A DNA stretch of 64,000 nucleotides from Bacillus sp. EB01 (lineage in GTDB: Bacteria > Bacillota > Bacilli > Bacillales > Cytobacillaceae): contig NZ_HG964497.1 in NCBI RefSeq assembly GCF_000613125.1, positions 637,935-701,934 of the forward strand. Direction: 5' to 3'. The translations under genes and the position numbers were made by a program. This document shows, piece after piece, positions 25,591 to 34,987 of the stretch. The notes below the pieces were generated by a model that searched no databases, was not told the DNA's origin, and saw only the letters and a list, made by a program, of their open reading frames with translations. Every line of letters starts with the position of its first letter. The first letter of the stretch is position 1.

Positions 25591-26718
25591 ATGAAATTTG
25601 AAGAATTGCCAACCCCTTGTTATGTAGTGGATGAAGGCCTTTTGGAAAAAAACCTAAAAATCCTGAATGGTGTCATGAAGCGTACAGGATGCAAGATTGT
25701 TCTGGCACAAAAAGCTTTTTCAATGACTTCTTTGTATCCATTGATAGGAGAATATTTAAGTGGCACGACAGCAAGCGGACCCTTTGAGGCTCGCCTTGGC
25801 TATGAAAAAATGGGTAAAGAAAACCATGTCTTTTCTGCTGCTTACCGCGAAGACGAAATGGATGAAATTATTGAGATTTGTGACCATATCATCTTCAATT
25901 CCAACACTCAGTTGGAGAAATTTAAGGATAAGGTTCTTGCAGCCGGCAGGAAGGTTGGCTTGAGAATCAATCCTGAATGTTCTACTCAGGAAGGGCACGC
26001 CATTTATGACCCTTGCTCACCAGGTTCAAGGTTCGGGGTAACAATTGAACATTTCCGTCCTGACTTGCTTGAAGGTGTTTCTGGCCTGCATTTCCATACA
26101 CTCTGCCAGCAAAACTCGGATGCGCTGGAAATTACGTTAAATGCTGTTGAAGAGAAGTTTGGCCCATGGCTCTCTCAAATGGAATGGATCAACTTTGGCG
26201 GTGGCCACCATATTACCAGGGAGGATTATGATATCCCGCGCCTGGAAAAATGTATTAAGAGGATGCAGGAGAAATACGGCCTGGAGGTTTACCTTGAGCC
26301 AGGTGAAGCAATTGCTCTTAATGCTGGCTATCTGGTAACGACTGTACTTGATACAATAAAGAACGGCATGGATATTGCTATTCTTGATACGTCAGCATCC
26401 TGCCATATGCCCGATGTACTTGAAATGCCATACCGCCCTCCTCTTCTTGATTCAGGTGAAGTTGGTGAAAAGCCGCACTTGTACCGCCTTGGCGGGCAAA
26501 CCTGCCTGACTGGTGATGTCATTGGCGACTATTCCTTTGACAAGCCTTTGCAGATTGGAGACCGTTTGGTGTTTGGCGACATGGCTATTTATACGATGGT
26601 TAAAAATACAACCTTTAACGGAATGCCACTGCCGGCGATTGCTATCCAGGATAAAAATGGAGATTGCAGAGTCGTCCAGAAGTTTGGCTACCAAGACTTT
26701 GCAATGAGGCTTGCATAA
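25591..26718 (+). CDS. nspC: Carboxy(nor)spermidine decarboxylase
   Basis: A 375-residue PLP enzyme of the alanine racemase/ornithine decarboxylase fold. Lys41 in VLAQKAFSM should bind PLP, the glycine-rich phosphate loop GGGHH is at 203-207, EPGEA at 236-240 and the active cysteine is Cys271 in SASCHMPDVLEMPYRPP. It releases CO2 from carboxyspermidine or carboxynorspermidine. It begins one base after the nspD stop and has no strong ribosome site of its own, so it is translationally coupled. B. subtilis itself makes spermidine with SpeE/SpeH, so this pathway is an alternative. Confidence 0.92.
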   Translation: MKFEELPTPCYVVDEGLLEKNLKILNGVMKRTGCKIVLAQKAFSMTSLYPLIGEYLSGTTASGPFEARLGYEKMGKENHVFSAAYREDEMDEIIEICDHIIFNSNTQLEKFKDKVLAAGRKVGLRINPECSTQEGHAIYDPCSPGSRFGVTIEHFRPDLLEGVSGLHFHTLCQQNSDALEITLNAVEEKFGPWLSQMEWINFGGGHHITREDYDIPRLEKCIKRMQEKYGLEVYLEPGEAIALNAGYLVTTVLDTIKNGMDIAILDTSASCHMPDVLEMPYRPPLLDSGEVGEKPHLYRLGGQTCLTGDVIGDYSFDKPLQIGDRLVFGDMAIYTMVKNTTFNGMPLPAIAIQDKNGDCRVVQKFGYQDFAMRLA

Positions 26719-26741
26719 GCCGATATTTATATAAATAAAAA

Positions 26742-26767
26742 CCCGGATTAAAATCCGGGCTTTTTTT
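26742..26767. terminator. Bidirectional terminator between nspC and odhB
   Basis: CCCGGAT/ATCCGGG stem with a 4-base loop. Seven T follow on the plus strand (after one C) and five T on the minus strand. It serves both converging operons. Confidence 0.9.
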
Positions 26768-26801
26768 ATTTTCTTTTCACTATCCATCCAAAAGCTAAAT
26801 T

Positions 26802-28088
26802 TTATGATTCAAAAAGTAATTTTTCTGGATCCTCAAGCAATTGCTTGATTCTAACCAGGAATCCAACTGCTTCCTTTCCATCGACAATACGATGATCATA
26901 GGAAAGAGCAATGTACATCATAGGCCGAATTTCGATTGTTTCATCATCAACAGCAACTGGGCGTTTTTGAATGGAGTGCATACCCAGGATTCCGACCTGA
27001 GGAGCATTTAAAATAGGTGTTGAGAATAAAGAGCCAAATGTTCCTCCGTTTGTAATTGTGAATGTGCCGCCCTGCAGGTCAGATAAAGTGAGTTTTGACT
27101 CCTTCGCCTTTAAGGCTAGATTACTAATCTCCTTTTCTATCTCCGCAAAATTTAATCGATCGGCGTCTCTCACAACAGGAACAACTAGGCCCTCGTCTGT
27201 AGAAACAGCAACTCCAATGTCATAGAATTTCTTAATGACCAGTTCATTTTCCTGAATTTCTGCGTTCAGTAATGGATAGCGTTTAAGCGCACTGACGACT
27301 GCCTTCGTAAAAAACGACATAAACCCTAGCTTTACATCATGTTCTTCAAAAAATTCATCTTTCCGCTTCTTCCTTAAATTCATGACAGCAGTCATATCGA
27401 CTTCATTAAATGTCGTTAAGATCGCTGCCGTTTGCTGGACCTGGACAAGGTTCTTTGCAATTGTGGCACGGCGGCGCGACATTTTCCTTCTTTCTACTGG
27501 TTTGCTGAATTGGTCAACTGGTGCTTGCTGTGCAACTTGCTGTCCTGGTTGCTGCCCTGCGGCCTGGGACGTGTTAGCAGCTGGACGGCTCTCAGGTTCA
27601 TAGTTTGCAACGTCCTGTTTACGCACCCTTCCTAACGGGTCTTGAGGAACAACATTCTGCAGATCAATTCCCCGTTCTCTCGCTAACTTTCTTGCTGCTG
27701 GAGAAGCAATGACTTCGTTAGTTGAAGCAGGTTTTCCTTCATCAGTTGGCGCTTCATTTGCTGCCAGTGTTTCTTCTGTGGCTGTCTCTTCATTTACAGC
27801 AGTTGTGTCTTCTGCAACTGGCAATTCAGTTGCCTGTTTTGCAGAACCACTACTAGTTTCCTCAATAACCGCAACTGTTTCTCCAACCATTACGTTATCG
27901 CCTTCATCTTTCAAAATTTCTTTTAATACCCCGCTGAACTCGGAAGTAATTTCCACATTCACTTTATCTGTTTCCAGTTCCAAAATATAATCTCCTGTTG
28001 AAACAACATCACCAGGTTGTTTAATCCATTGTGCAATAGTACCTTCTGTTATTGATTCGGCTAATTGTGGGATGACGATTTTCGCCAT
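26802..28088 (-). CDS. odhB: 2-oxoglutarate dehydrogenase E2, succinyltransferase
   Basis: A 428-residue E2 core. The lipoyl domain spans residues 1-77 with Lys42 in [10 protein letters not shown]. An Ala/Glu/Thr-rich linker follows, then a peripheral-subunit-binding domain at about 128-162 ([33 protein letters not shown]). A second linker leads to the catalytic domain with the active-site SYDHRIVDG near the C-terminus. It transfers succinyl groups to CoA in the TCA cycle. It is 18 bp downstream of odhA, and its ATG has a GGAAGG site. Confidence 0.96.
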   Translation of the reverse strand: MAKIVIPQLAESITEGTIAQWIKQPGDVVSTGDYILELETDKVNVEITSEFSGVLKEILKDEGDNVMVGETVAVIEETSSGSAKQATELPVAEDTTAVNEETATEETLAANEAPTDEGKPASTNEVIASPAARKLARERGIDLQNVVPQDPLGRVRKQDVANYEPESRPAANTSQAAGQQPGQQVAQQAPVDQFSKPVERRKMSRRRATIAKNLVQVQQTAAILTTFNEVDMTAVMNLRKKRKDEFFEEHDVKLGFMSFFTKAVVSALKRYPLLNAEIQENELVIKKFYDIGVAVSTDEGLVVPVVRDADRLNFAEIEKEISNLALKAKESKLTLSDLQGGTFTITNGGTFGSLFSTPILNAPQVGILGMHSIQKRPVAVDDETIEIRPMMYIALSYDHRIVDGKEAVGFLVRIKQLLEDPEKLLFES

Positions 28089-28106
28089 TTCCTTGCACTT
28101 CCTTCC

Positions 28107-30956
28107 TTAAGCATGTATAGGGTTCTTTTTCAGATTTTCGGTTTTTGTTAATGTCGCATTGATAATTCTTGCCTGCTCATTTTTATGAATGGCCGGGTCT
28201 CCCTCGGAAGGACTGGACATGCTTGGCCTTCCAATAAAGGAAACTTTAATAGAATCTGGCAGCAACTGTTGCAGGCAGGGAGCAATATAACTCCAAGCGC
28301 CCATATTTTGCGGTTCTTCCTGGGTCCATACAATTTCCTTTACGTTTTTGTATTGATGGATTATCTTTTTAATTTGTTCCGCTGGGAAAGGATACAATTC
28401 TTCTATTCTAATAATATCCAGCCAATTAAAGGATTCCGTATCCTTTACATTGTCACCTAGCTCTACTGCCAGGCGGCCTGTACAGAAGACAATTCGTTCT
28501 ACTTGATCCCGTTCGGTTCCAAGTCCTGGCTGCTCAATACACGGATGGAACTGACCATTTGTAAATTCCTCTAAATATGACCCTGCCGAAGGATTCCGCA
28601 GTAAGCTTTTTGGAGTCATTAAAACTAAAGGCCTTACTGCATCTGTGTTCAAGATTGCTGCTTGTCTTCTTAAAAGATGGAAGTATTGTGCTGAAGACGA
28701 TACATTCGCAACAGTCCAGTTATTTTCAGCAGCCATTTGCAGAAAACGTTCCAACCTGGCACTGGAATGCTCAGGTCCCTGGCCTTCATAACCGTGCGGA
28801 AGCAGCATCACAATTCCTGACCTTTGACCCCACTTGGAACGGCCGGAAGAAATAAATTGATCAAGAATAACTTGTGCACCATTTGCAAAATCTCCAAATT
28901 GAGCTTCCCACAATACGAGCGTTTCTGGGGAAATCACATTGTATCCGTATTCAAATCCAAGTACCGCAGCCTCGGAAAGCGTACTGTTATGAGCAGCAAA
29001 GGATGCATTTGCTGAACTGATTCTATGCAATGGGCTATATTTCTCTCCCGTCTTTTCGTCTGATAAAACAATATTCCGATGGGAGAACGTGCCTCTCTCA
29101 GAATCCTGTCCCGTTAATCGAATTGGTGTACCATCCTTTAAGATGGATGCAAAAGCTAATACTTCCGCATGGCCCCAATCAATTTTTCCATGATTCTCAA
29201 AAACATCTTGTCTCCGTTTCAATATTTTTTGCAGTTTGCCGAACACATTGAATCCTTCCGGCCACTCAAGAAGCTCTGAATTTATTTGTGTTAATGTTGA
29301 TTGATTAACCGTAGTATCTATTTTCGGAATTTCATGGATATCCTCTGCTTGTAATTCAGAAATGGACCGAACCTCTAAAGGTTTCTTATTGATTTGTTCA
29401 TATGCCTGTTTAAACCCTGCTGTTACCTCTATTTCAATCCGCTTGATTTCCTCTTCAGACATAGACTTTTCAACTAGTAGTTTCTGCTTGTATAAAGAAG
29501 TAATCGTTGGATGGCTGCGAATCACATTATATGTTACAGGATTAGTGGCCATTGGTTCGTCCATTTCATTGTGGCCCATCCTTCTGTACCCAATTAAATC
29601 TACTAAAATATCCTTATTGAATGTTTGGCGGTACTCAAACGCTATCCTCATAACTGCCAGACATACCTCAGGCGCATCCGCATTGACATGTATGACAGGA
29701 ATATTAAATCCTTTCGCCAAATCACTGGAATATCTCGTTGATTTTGAATCTTCGCTTTCAGTTGTAAAGCCGATGCGGTTGTTTGCAATAATGTGAATGG
29801 TTCCGCCTGTTTGATAGCCCTTCGTTCTTGAATAATTCAGCGTTTCTGCGACAACCCCTTGTCCTGGGAATGCGGCATCCCCATGGACTGATATAGCAAG
29901 CGCTTTCGAAGTATCCTGTTTTGGATATCCTTTTTCAGAACGATCGTCTTGAGCGGCCCTTGTATACCCTTCCACAACTGAACCGGCAAATTCCAAATGA
30001 CTAGGGTTATTCGCTAACGTGACTTTAATCTGTTTATTCTGGAAGCGTCTATTCTTTACAGCACCCATATGGTACTTTACATCTCCAGTGGTGCCGCTTA
30101 CTTCCGAATGATCAGGGTTATCATTTACCCATGATGAACGTTGAAATTGTGAAAAAATCGCTTCATACGGTTTTTCCAATACATGGGCAAGTACATTCAG
30201 CCTTCCTCTATGCGCCATAGAGATCATGACATTATCTATTCCAGCTTCTGCAGATAAATGAACAACTTCATCAATGGCAGGAACAAGCGCTTCCAACCCT
30301 TCAACAGAAAAACGTTTTTGTCCAACATAGGTTTTTTGAATAAATTGTTCGAATCCTTCCACTTGGTAAAGCTTCTTTAATAGCTCTGCTTTCCTTGGTG
30401 CCGGAACTGCAGGTTTACTAAACTCATTTTCGATTTTCTGTTGCAGCCATTGTCTCTCTTCTGGCTCAACATGCTGAAATTCAAATCCACTATTGCCCGT
30501 ATATACTTGTTTAAGAAAGTGAATCGCAGCTAGTCCATCTGAAAATTGGTCCTTCTTCTCCTGACAAATGATATCTGCAGGTATCTCTCCCACATCGGCT
30601 TCAGTTAAACCATAGTGAGACAAGGCAAGTGAATTAGATGGAGGCTGTGATTCCAATGGATAAATAGCCGCCTCCAGATGGCCGTTTGTCCGAATATTTT
30701 CTGCCAGCTCTATTACCTTTGTAAGCTTTTTCATTTTCTTGTAAATGAATTGTGGGGAAACATCCTGCTTGGAATACTGCTGATGTTGCCCATTCATTTG
30801 TGAAGATTCAACTCCCGGTGCTCCCCATTCCGCAAATAATCCTCTTAAGCTTTCATCGACTAATTCGGAATTAGTCACATACAAATCATACTGTTCCAAC
30901 AAATATCCAAGATTAACTCCATGGACGTTATTCCACGGGCTAATTGGATTACTCAT
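28107..30956 (-). CDS. odhA: 2-oxoglutarate dehydrogenase E1
   Basis: A 949-residue thiamine-diphosphate E1. The N-terminal GYLLEQYDLYV is the E1 N-terminal region. AHRGRLNVLAHVLEKPYEAIFSQF and SGTTGDVKYHMG belong to the ThDP-binding core, and the HGDAAFPGQGVVAETLNYS through NNRIGFTT stretch binds the cofactor. The C-terminal half has LTGQDSERGTFSHRN and LLPHGYEGQGPEHSSARLERFLQ. It decarboxylates 2-oxoglutarate and hands the succinyl group to OdhB. AAGGGGTG precedes the ATG. Length is normal for Bacillus OdhA. Confidence 0.97.
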   Translation of the reverse strand: MSNPISPWNNVHGVNLGYLLEQYDLYVTNSELVDESLRGLFAEWGAPGVESSQMNGQHQQYSKQDVSPQFIYKKMKKLTKVIELAENIRTNGHLEAAIYPLESQPPSNSLALSHYGLTEADVGEIPADIICQEKKDQFSDGLAAIHFLKQVYTGNSGFEFQHVEPEERQWLQQKIENEFSKPAVPAPRKAELLKKLYQVEGFEQFIQKTYVGQKRFSVEGLEALVPAIDEVVHLSAEAGIDNVMISMAHRGRLNVLAHVLEKPYEAIFSQFQRSSWVNDNPDHSEVSGTTGDVKYHMGAVKNRRFQNKQIKVTLANNPSHLEFAGSVVEGYTRAAQDDRSEKGYPKQDTSKALAISVHGDAAFPGQGVVAETLNYSRTKGYQTGGTIHIIANNRIGFTTESEDSKSTRYSSDLAKGFNIPVIHVNADAPEVCLAVMRIAFEYRQTFNKDILVDLIGYRRMGHNEMDEPMATNPVTYNVIRSHPTITSLYKQKLLVEKSMSEEEIKRIEIEVTAGFKQAYEQINKKPLEVRSISELQAEDIHEIPKIDTTVNQSTLTQINSELLEWPEGFNVFGKLQKILKRRQDVFENHGKIDWGHAEVLAFASILKDGTPIRLTGQDSERGTFSHRNIVLSDEKTGEKYSPLHRISSANASFAAHNSTLSEAAVLGFEYGYNVISPETLVLWEAQFGDFANGAQVILDQFISSGRSKWGQRSGIVMLLPHGYEGQGPEHSSARLERFLQMAAENNWTVANVSSSAQYFHLLRRQAAILNTDAVRPLVLMTPKSLLRNPSAGSYLEEFTNGQFHPCIEQPGLGTERDQVERIVFCTGRLAVELGDNVKDTESFNWLDIIRIEELYPFPAEQIKKIIHQYKNVKEIVWTQEEPQNMGAWSYIAPCLQQLLPDSIKVSFIGRPSMSSPSEGDPAIHKNEQARIINATLTKTENLKKNPIHA

Positions 30957-31134
30957 AATAAAACACCCCTTATTATCTTACTAAAACAATTTTCGCAATG
31001 TTCACTAACATTTGCAACTTACTTGTCTTAGAATATACCCATTTCCAGTGACTTAAATTAAAAATAATATATAAGTTCCTAACAACTGCAATAAAAATTA
31101 GAGCATATTAAAATACATGCCTGTTTATCAATAA

Positions 31135-31176
31135 AAATAGACCAACAAATTCAACTGCAATTTTGATGGTCTATTT
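31135..31176 (-). terminator. Likely terminator of D-threonate operon
   Basis: A perfect 10-bp stem AAATAGACCA/TGGTCTATTT with a long loop. On the minus strand it runs into TATTTTTATTG. It is about 260 bp past the pdxA-like stop. Confidence 0.6.
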
Positions 31177-31219
31177 ACCTTACATAATTTAATTTTGTGA
31201 CAGGTAACAGAACCCCGTT

Positions 31220-31255
31220 ACTGTAAAGCAGTCTTTTAAAAGACTACTTTACAGT
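31220..31255. repeat. 36-bp near-perfect palindrome
   Basis: ACTGTAAAG-c-AGTCTTTT is followed directly by its complement, AAAAGACT-a-CTTTACAGT, with a single mismatch pair. There is no loop and no T-run on the minus strand, so it is not an ordinary terminator. Confidence 0.7.
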
Positions 31256-31433
31256 GTCATATCTATTGATGAGATAGATGTACTTCTATACTTTGCTCTT
31301 CACTTTGGATTGCACATGTAGTTCCTTATAGGAACCTGGTAGACATCTTTATCCTGCAAGTTTAGGAATGATCGGCAAAGATTAACTGCCAACTAACAGA
31401 CTATGAAAACACCCCAGTGATTTAATTCTCCCT

Positions 31434-32429
31434 TTATCTCCTTGGAGCCAGTTCAATTGCTGAATTAATTGCAGCCAGCATACTTTGCTCATCAGCAATA
31501 TTCTTCCCAGCAATATCAAAGGCGGTACCATGGTCAACCGAAGTTCTAATAATGCCACCTTTTAAACCAACGGTAATATTTACACCACTTTCGATCCCCA
31601 TTACTTTAATTGGAGCGTGGCCTTGGTCATGGTAACAAGCCACTACCATATCAAAATCCCCTCTTCCTGCTCTGAAGAAAAGTGTGTCTGCAGGCAGAGG
31701 ACCCGTTACATTAATTCCTTCAGCCTTAGCTCTTTCAATACCTGGCTGCAATTTTTCCTCTTCCTCACCATATCCAAACAGACCATTTTCCCCTGCATGA
31801 GGATTGATGCCACAAACAGCTATTCTCGGGTTGTCAAAACCAGCTTTAGAAAGAGTTTCGTGTGCCAGTTTGACAACTTTATATGTTCTTTCCGGATTGA
31901 TGCTATTTATAGCATCAATCAGTCCCATATGTGTGGTTAAATGAATAACCTTCAAATTAGGGGTTGTCAGCATCATTGAGAAATCTTCCGTTTCTGTTAA
32001 ATCAGCCAAAATTTCAGTATGCCCAGGATACATGTGGCCGCCTTTATGCAATGCTTCTTTATTTAAAGGTGCAGTACAGATTGAATCGATCTTTTTATCT
32101 TTTGCCAATTCCACTGCTTTTTCAATATACTTAAATGCTGCATCTCCCGCTTGAGAAGAAACTGCTCCATATGGCAAATCTTCAGGTAGAATATCCATAT
32201 CTATCACATCAATCGTACCATACGTAAACTTCGCCTCTGATGGGTCTTTAATTGCATGGATAGCCGCAGTTGCTTCCACAATCGGTTTTACCCGTTCAAG
32301 GATTTTCGCATCACCTATCACGATTGGACGGCAGTTTTGATAAACTTCCTCATGATGAAGGGCCTTTACGATAATTTCTGGTCCTATTCCGGCTGCATCT
32401 CCCAATGTAATTCCAATAACTGGCTTCAT
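31434..32429 (-). CDS. pdxA2: 4-phospho-D-threonate dehydrogenase (PdxA2-like)
   Basis: A 331-residue PdxA-family dehydrogenase. The N-terminus KPVIGITLGDAAGIGPEI and the metal-ligand histidines in YPGHTEIL, LTTHMGL and ACYHDQGHAPIK are clear. Genuine vitamin B6 PdxA and the catabolic PdxA2 share these motifs. The neighbours decide: it follows a DUF1537 sugar-acid kinase and a KdgT-type permease, the set used for D-threonate or D-erythronate catabolism to dihydroxyacetone phosphate. I chose the ATG at 32429 with GGGGG nine bases upstream; it starts 1 bp past the kinase stop. Confidence 0.87.
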   Translation of the reverse strand: MKPVIGITLGDAAGIGPEIIVKALHHEEVYQNCRPIVIGDAKILERVKPIVEATAAIHAIKDPSEAKFTYGTIDVIDMDILPEDLPYGAVSSQAGDAAFKYIEKAVELAKDKKIDSICTAPLNKEALHKGGHMYPGHTEILADLTETEDFSMMLTTPNLKVIHLTTHMGLIDAINSINPERTYKVVKLAHETLSKAGFDNPRIAVCGINPHAGENGLFGYGEEEEKLQPGIERAKAEGINVTGPLPADTLFFRAGRGDFDMVVACYHDQGHAPIKVMGIESGVNITVGLKGGIIRTSVDHGTAFDIAGKNIADEQSMLAAINSAIELAPRR

Positions 32430-32430
32430 T

Positions 32431-33720
32431 TTACAGGTCCCCCTTAAGTTTATTAATAGCATTTATAAATACTTCCGGAGTACCGAATCCTCCAGCTTTT
32501 GTGATAACAAATAAATCCTCTTTACCTAAGAACCTGGAGATTGGGACACCAATTTCCAATTCACCAAGTAATTCAAAACCTTTAATATCCCATAGCTCAC
32601 AAATTTGTTTGACAGTGTCTCCCCCTGTCATTGAAACGCCACGGAAAAACTTCTGCTCCAAAAGGACTGAACAAACAGAGCCAATTGCTTTTACGATTTC
32701 ATTACTGATTTTTGTATGAGTAAGCCCCTTCGCTTTGCCTTCAGCCCAAGCTTTTTGAATATCCTCTGTTTCTCCTGTTGAATAAATAACAACATCCATT
32801 CCTTGCTTTCCTTTTTCCGAAGCCTCATTAAAAACCCTTCTCATTTCATTTGCCCGCTCATTTTCATCTGAAACAGCTTTAAAGGATTCAAATGCTATTG
32901 GATATACATTGTTCTTTTCTAGTAGAAGCTTTAACTGTGCCCTGGAGTTTTTATTCACACTTCCAACTACCGTAAGAATTGGTCCATTATTTACGGGAAC
33001 AAATAAGGGATTATCTTTTATCTTCATTTCATAGAAGGCTGGAAGGTAATTAGCTATACCTGCAGAACCAACCCAAGAAAAACTGTAGGCCAAACCCTTA
33101 GTGTATTCCAATATACATTCCAAATGGTTTTCTGATGTTGAATCGACCAAAATATAAGCTATTTGTTCTTCCAAATAGCCGTCGAGTTTCTTCTGGATAA
33201 AGGCAGCACCCTTTTCCAAATCAGCAACTGTAATGGTCCCAACTGGCCGTTTGGTCTGTTCTCCCAGGAGGTCAGGAAGATACGATTGAGTAACTGGTGT
33301 TTTAGGATCTCTCGAAATCTCCGTTTCACCGAGAGGTACACCATTTAAATAGTGCGTCGATTCGAGAATGGTTCGATTATTTTTTGGATAGCCAGGTGCA
33401 ATCATCATAAAATCAGGTTTAACTACATCATAAACCGCATCAATCTCCGCACCTACATTCCCTCTCATTGTTGAATCCAGTTTTTTGAAGATATTATTAA
33501 AGCCTGCATCTTTTAAAAATACGGCTACTTCTTTTACCTTTTGGTAAGCTTCAGAACGATCTATGGATCGACTATCCGTATCAAAAACAACCGCTTCATA
33601 TTCTTGGACAGAATCTTTGTCCATTTCAAATAATACCGATGTTTTTAGACCCTGCTGAGCAAGTTGAACGCCACTATCATTAGCTCCCGTAATATCATCT
33701 GCTATAATTGCTAATTTCAT
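32431..33720 (-). CDS. dtnK: Four-carbon acid-sugar kinase (DUF1537; D-threonate kinase-like)
   Basis: A 429-residue DUF1537 kinase. The N-terminal IIADDITGANDSGVQLAQQG motif and FKKLDSTMRGNVGAEIDA bind the acid-sugar substrate; the C-terminal MTGGDTVKQICELW and TKAGGFGTPEVFINAI make the ATP site. Members phosphorylate D-threonate (DtnK) or L-/D-erythronate (OtnK). Coupling with a PdxA2-like dehydrogenase favours DtnK, but the exact epimer is not decided by sequence alone. AGGAGGGG precedes the ATG. Confidence 0.87.
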   Translation of the reverse strand: MKLAIIADDITGANDSGVQLAQQGLKTSVLFEMDKDSVQEYEAVVFDTDSRSIDRSEAYQKVKEVAVFLKDAGFNNIFKKLDSTMRGNVGAEIDAVYDVVKPDFMMIAPGYPKNNRTILESTHYLNGVPLGETEISRDPKTPVTQSYLPDLLGEQTKRPVGTITVADLEKGAAFIQKKLDGYLEEQIAYILVDSTSENHLECILEYTKGLAYSFSWVGSAGIANYLPAFYEMKIKDNPLFVPVNNGPILTVVGSVNKNSRAQLKLLLEKNNVYPIAFESFKAVSDENERANEMRRVFNEASEKGKQGMDVVIYSTGETEDIQKAWAEGKAKGLTHTKISNEIVKAIGSVCSVLLEQKFFRGVSMTGGDTVKQICELWDIKGFELLGELEIGVPISRFLGKEDLFVITKAGGFGTPEVFINAINKLKGDL

Positions 33721-33734
33721 TTGCTTCCCCTCCT

Positions 33735-33759
33735 AAAAAGAAAAGAGACCGAGGTCTCT
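33735..33759 (-). promoter_or_regulatory. Intercistronic hairpin between permease and kinase genes
   Basis: AGAGACC/GGTCTCT stem followed on the minus strand by TTTCTTTTTAGG. It lies in the 60-bp gap behind the permease gene. It may partly terminate transcription or protect the upstream RNA. Confidence 0.5.
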
Positions 33760-33780
33760 CTTCTTTACATCACAACTACT

Positions 33781-34752
33781 TTAGTTATATTTGGCTAATT
33801 GACCTTTGCTTTCCAACCGTTTTGCCAGGAATCCCATAACGATTGGAAGCAATATTGCAGTTGTTACAACACTAGCTGCAATTTGAACTGTAGAAACTTC
33901 AGCAAAAGGAGCAAAGCTTGCATTTGCAGCCACGATTGCTGCCGGAGTCGCCACAGCATTACCTGCTGTAGTACCTTCTGCCATACCGACAAGAGGGTTC
34001 CAGCCAATCCATTTAAACACTAAGTAGCCAGCACCGCCAGTCAAAACAACTGTAATAACCCCAAGCAAGATACCGCTTAATCCACCTTTAATAATTGCTG
34101 AGAAGTCAATGCCCATCCCTAAAGCAAACGCAAAGAAAGGAATCAGTACATCGCTGCCTTTTGTTAAAAAGGTCTTTAATTCTGGATCCAAATTGCCTAA
34201 AACCATACCAATGATAATTGGGAGGAGTACTGCCAAGAAAGATTGCAAGGAGAACATTCCATCTACGAATCCCATTGTTCCAAAGATCGATAGCGCTACC
34301 ATTGTTAAGAATGGTCCGTCATTTAGAGCTAGCAGAGAATAAGCCGCCTTGTCATCCTCTTTACCGTATTGGCCAACCAAGGCCATATACATCCCGCCGT
34401 TGCTGTTTGTCATAGCAGCTATGATTGCAAGCGGAGCCATTCCCAAGAATAAGCCATTGCTGTCTGCAAGCCAGAAAGCAATTAAACCCACCAGTGCACC
34501 AACCAACCATTTCAATCCTAATAGTGTAGCACCTTTCCCAAGTGACACACCTACGTTTTTCACGCTAATTTGAGCACCTGCAATGAAAAGGAATAGGGCA
34601 ATCAATGTGTTGGCACCGGTTACAAACAATGATTCAGTAAATCCGCCTATCCGAAGCATATTTGGAAAGAAGGTGTTTATTGTAGCAGCCAGCAATAGCG
34701 GCACTACCATCATCCCTCCAGGAATTTTATCTAAGGTTGCTTTAATTTTCAT
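33781..34752 (-). CDS. KdgT-family sugar-acid permease
   Basis: A 323-residue membrane protein of the 2-keto-3-deoxygluconate permease family with about ten membrane helices. MKIKATLDKIPGGMMVVPLLLAATINTFFPN at the N-terminus, AIIAAMTNSNGGMYMALVGQYG and EGTTAGNAVATPAAIVAAN are family blocks. It is the first gene of the operon with kinase and dehydrogenase, so its substrate is probably D-threonate or a related four-carbon acid instead of KDG. AAGGGGG precedes the ATG. Confidence 0.87.
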   Translation of the reverse strand: MKIKATLDKIPGGMMVVPLLLAATINTFFPNMLRIGGFTESLFVTGANTLIALFLFIAGAQISVKNVGVSLGKGATLLGLKWLVGALVGLIAFWLADSNGLFLGMAPLAIIAAMTNSNGGMYMALVGQYGKEDDKAAYSLLALNDGPFLTMVALSIFGTMGFVDGMFSLQSFLAVLLPIIIGMVLGNLDPELKTFLTKGSDVLIPFFAFALGMGIDFSAIIKGGLSGILLGVITVVLTGGAGYLVFKWIGWNPLVGMAEGTTAGNAVATPAAIVAANASFAPFAEVSTVQIAASVVTTAILLPIVMGFLAKRLESKGQLAKYN

Positions 34753-34773
34753 TTTTCTTTCCCCCTTATTGTT

Positions 34774-34788
34774 TGTAAACCGCTTACA
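34774..34788. promoter_or_regulatory. cre-like palindrome upstream of permease gene
   Basis: TGTAAGCGGTTTACA is symmetric (TGTAA/TTACA) and differs from a catabolite-response element by one inserted base. It lies about 20 bp ahead of the permease start. It could bind CcpA or another LacI-type protein. Confidence 0.4.
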
Positions 34789-34987
34789 CGAATTATATTA
34801 ATATAAACTGTTTATAATTACAACACTTATGTTCACGAAATTGTAACATTCTTTAAAATCGTTTAATTTTGCAACACTTTTTCTTTTAATCCACCTTACC
34901 TTGAAAAAATAGTTGATGAGTATTTGGTGGTGTCTGCTAAAAAATCAACAAAATCGTTTAACCAACAAAAAAAGCGTAAACTTAAAG

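Larger units (their letters stand above)
30957..31433. other. Intergenic region upstream of odhA
   Basis: About 480 bp, AT-rich, holding the odhA promoter region on the right-hand side of odhA and the 3' end of the pdxA-like operon. AATGTT-CACT-AACATT at 30997-31012 is an inverted repeat close to the odhA start and could be an operator. Two further hairpins are entered separately. No gene is seen. Confidence 0.5.
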
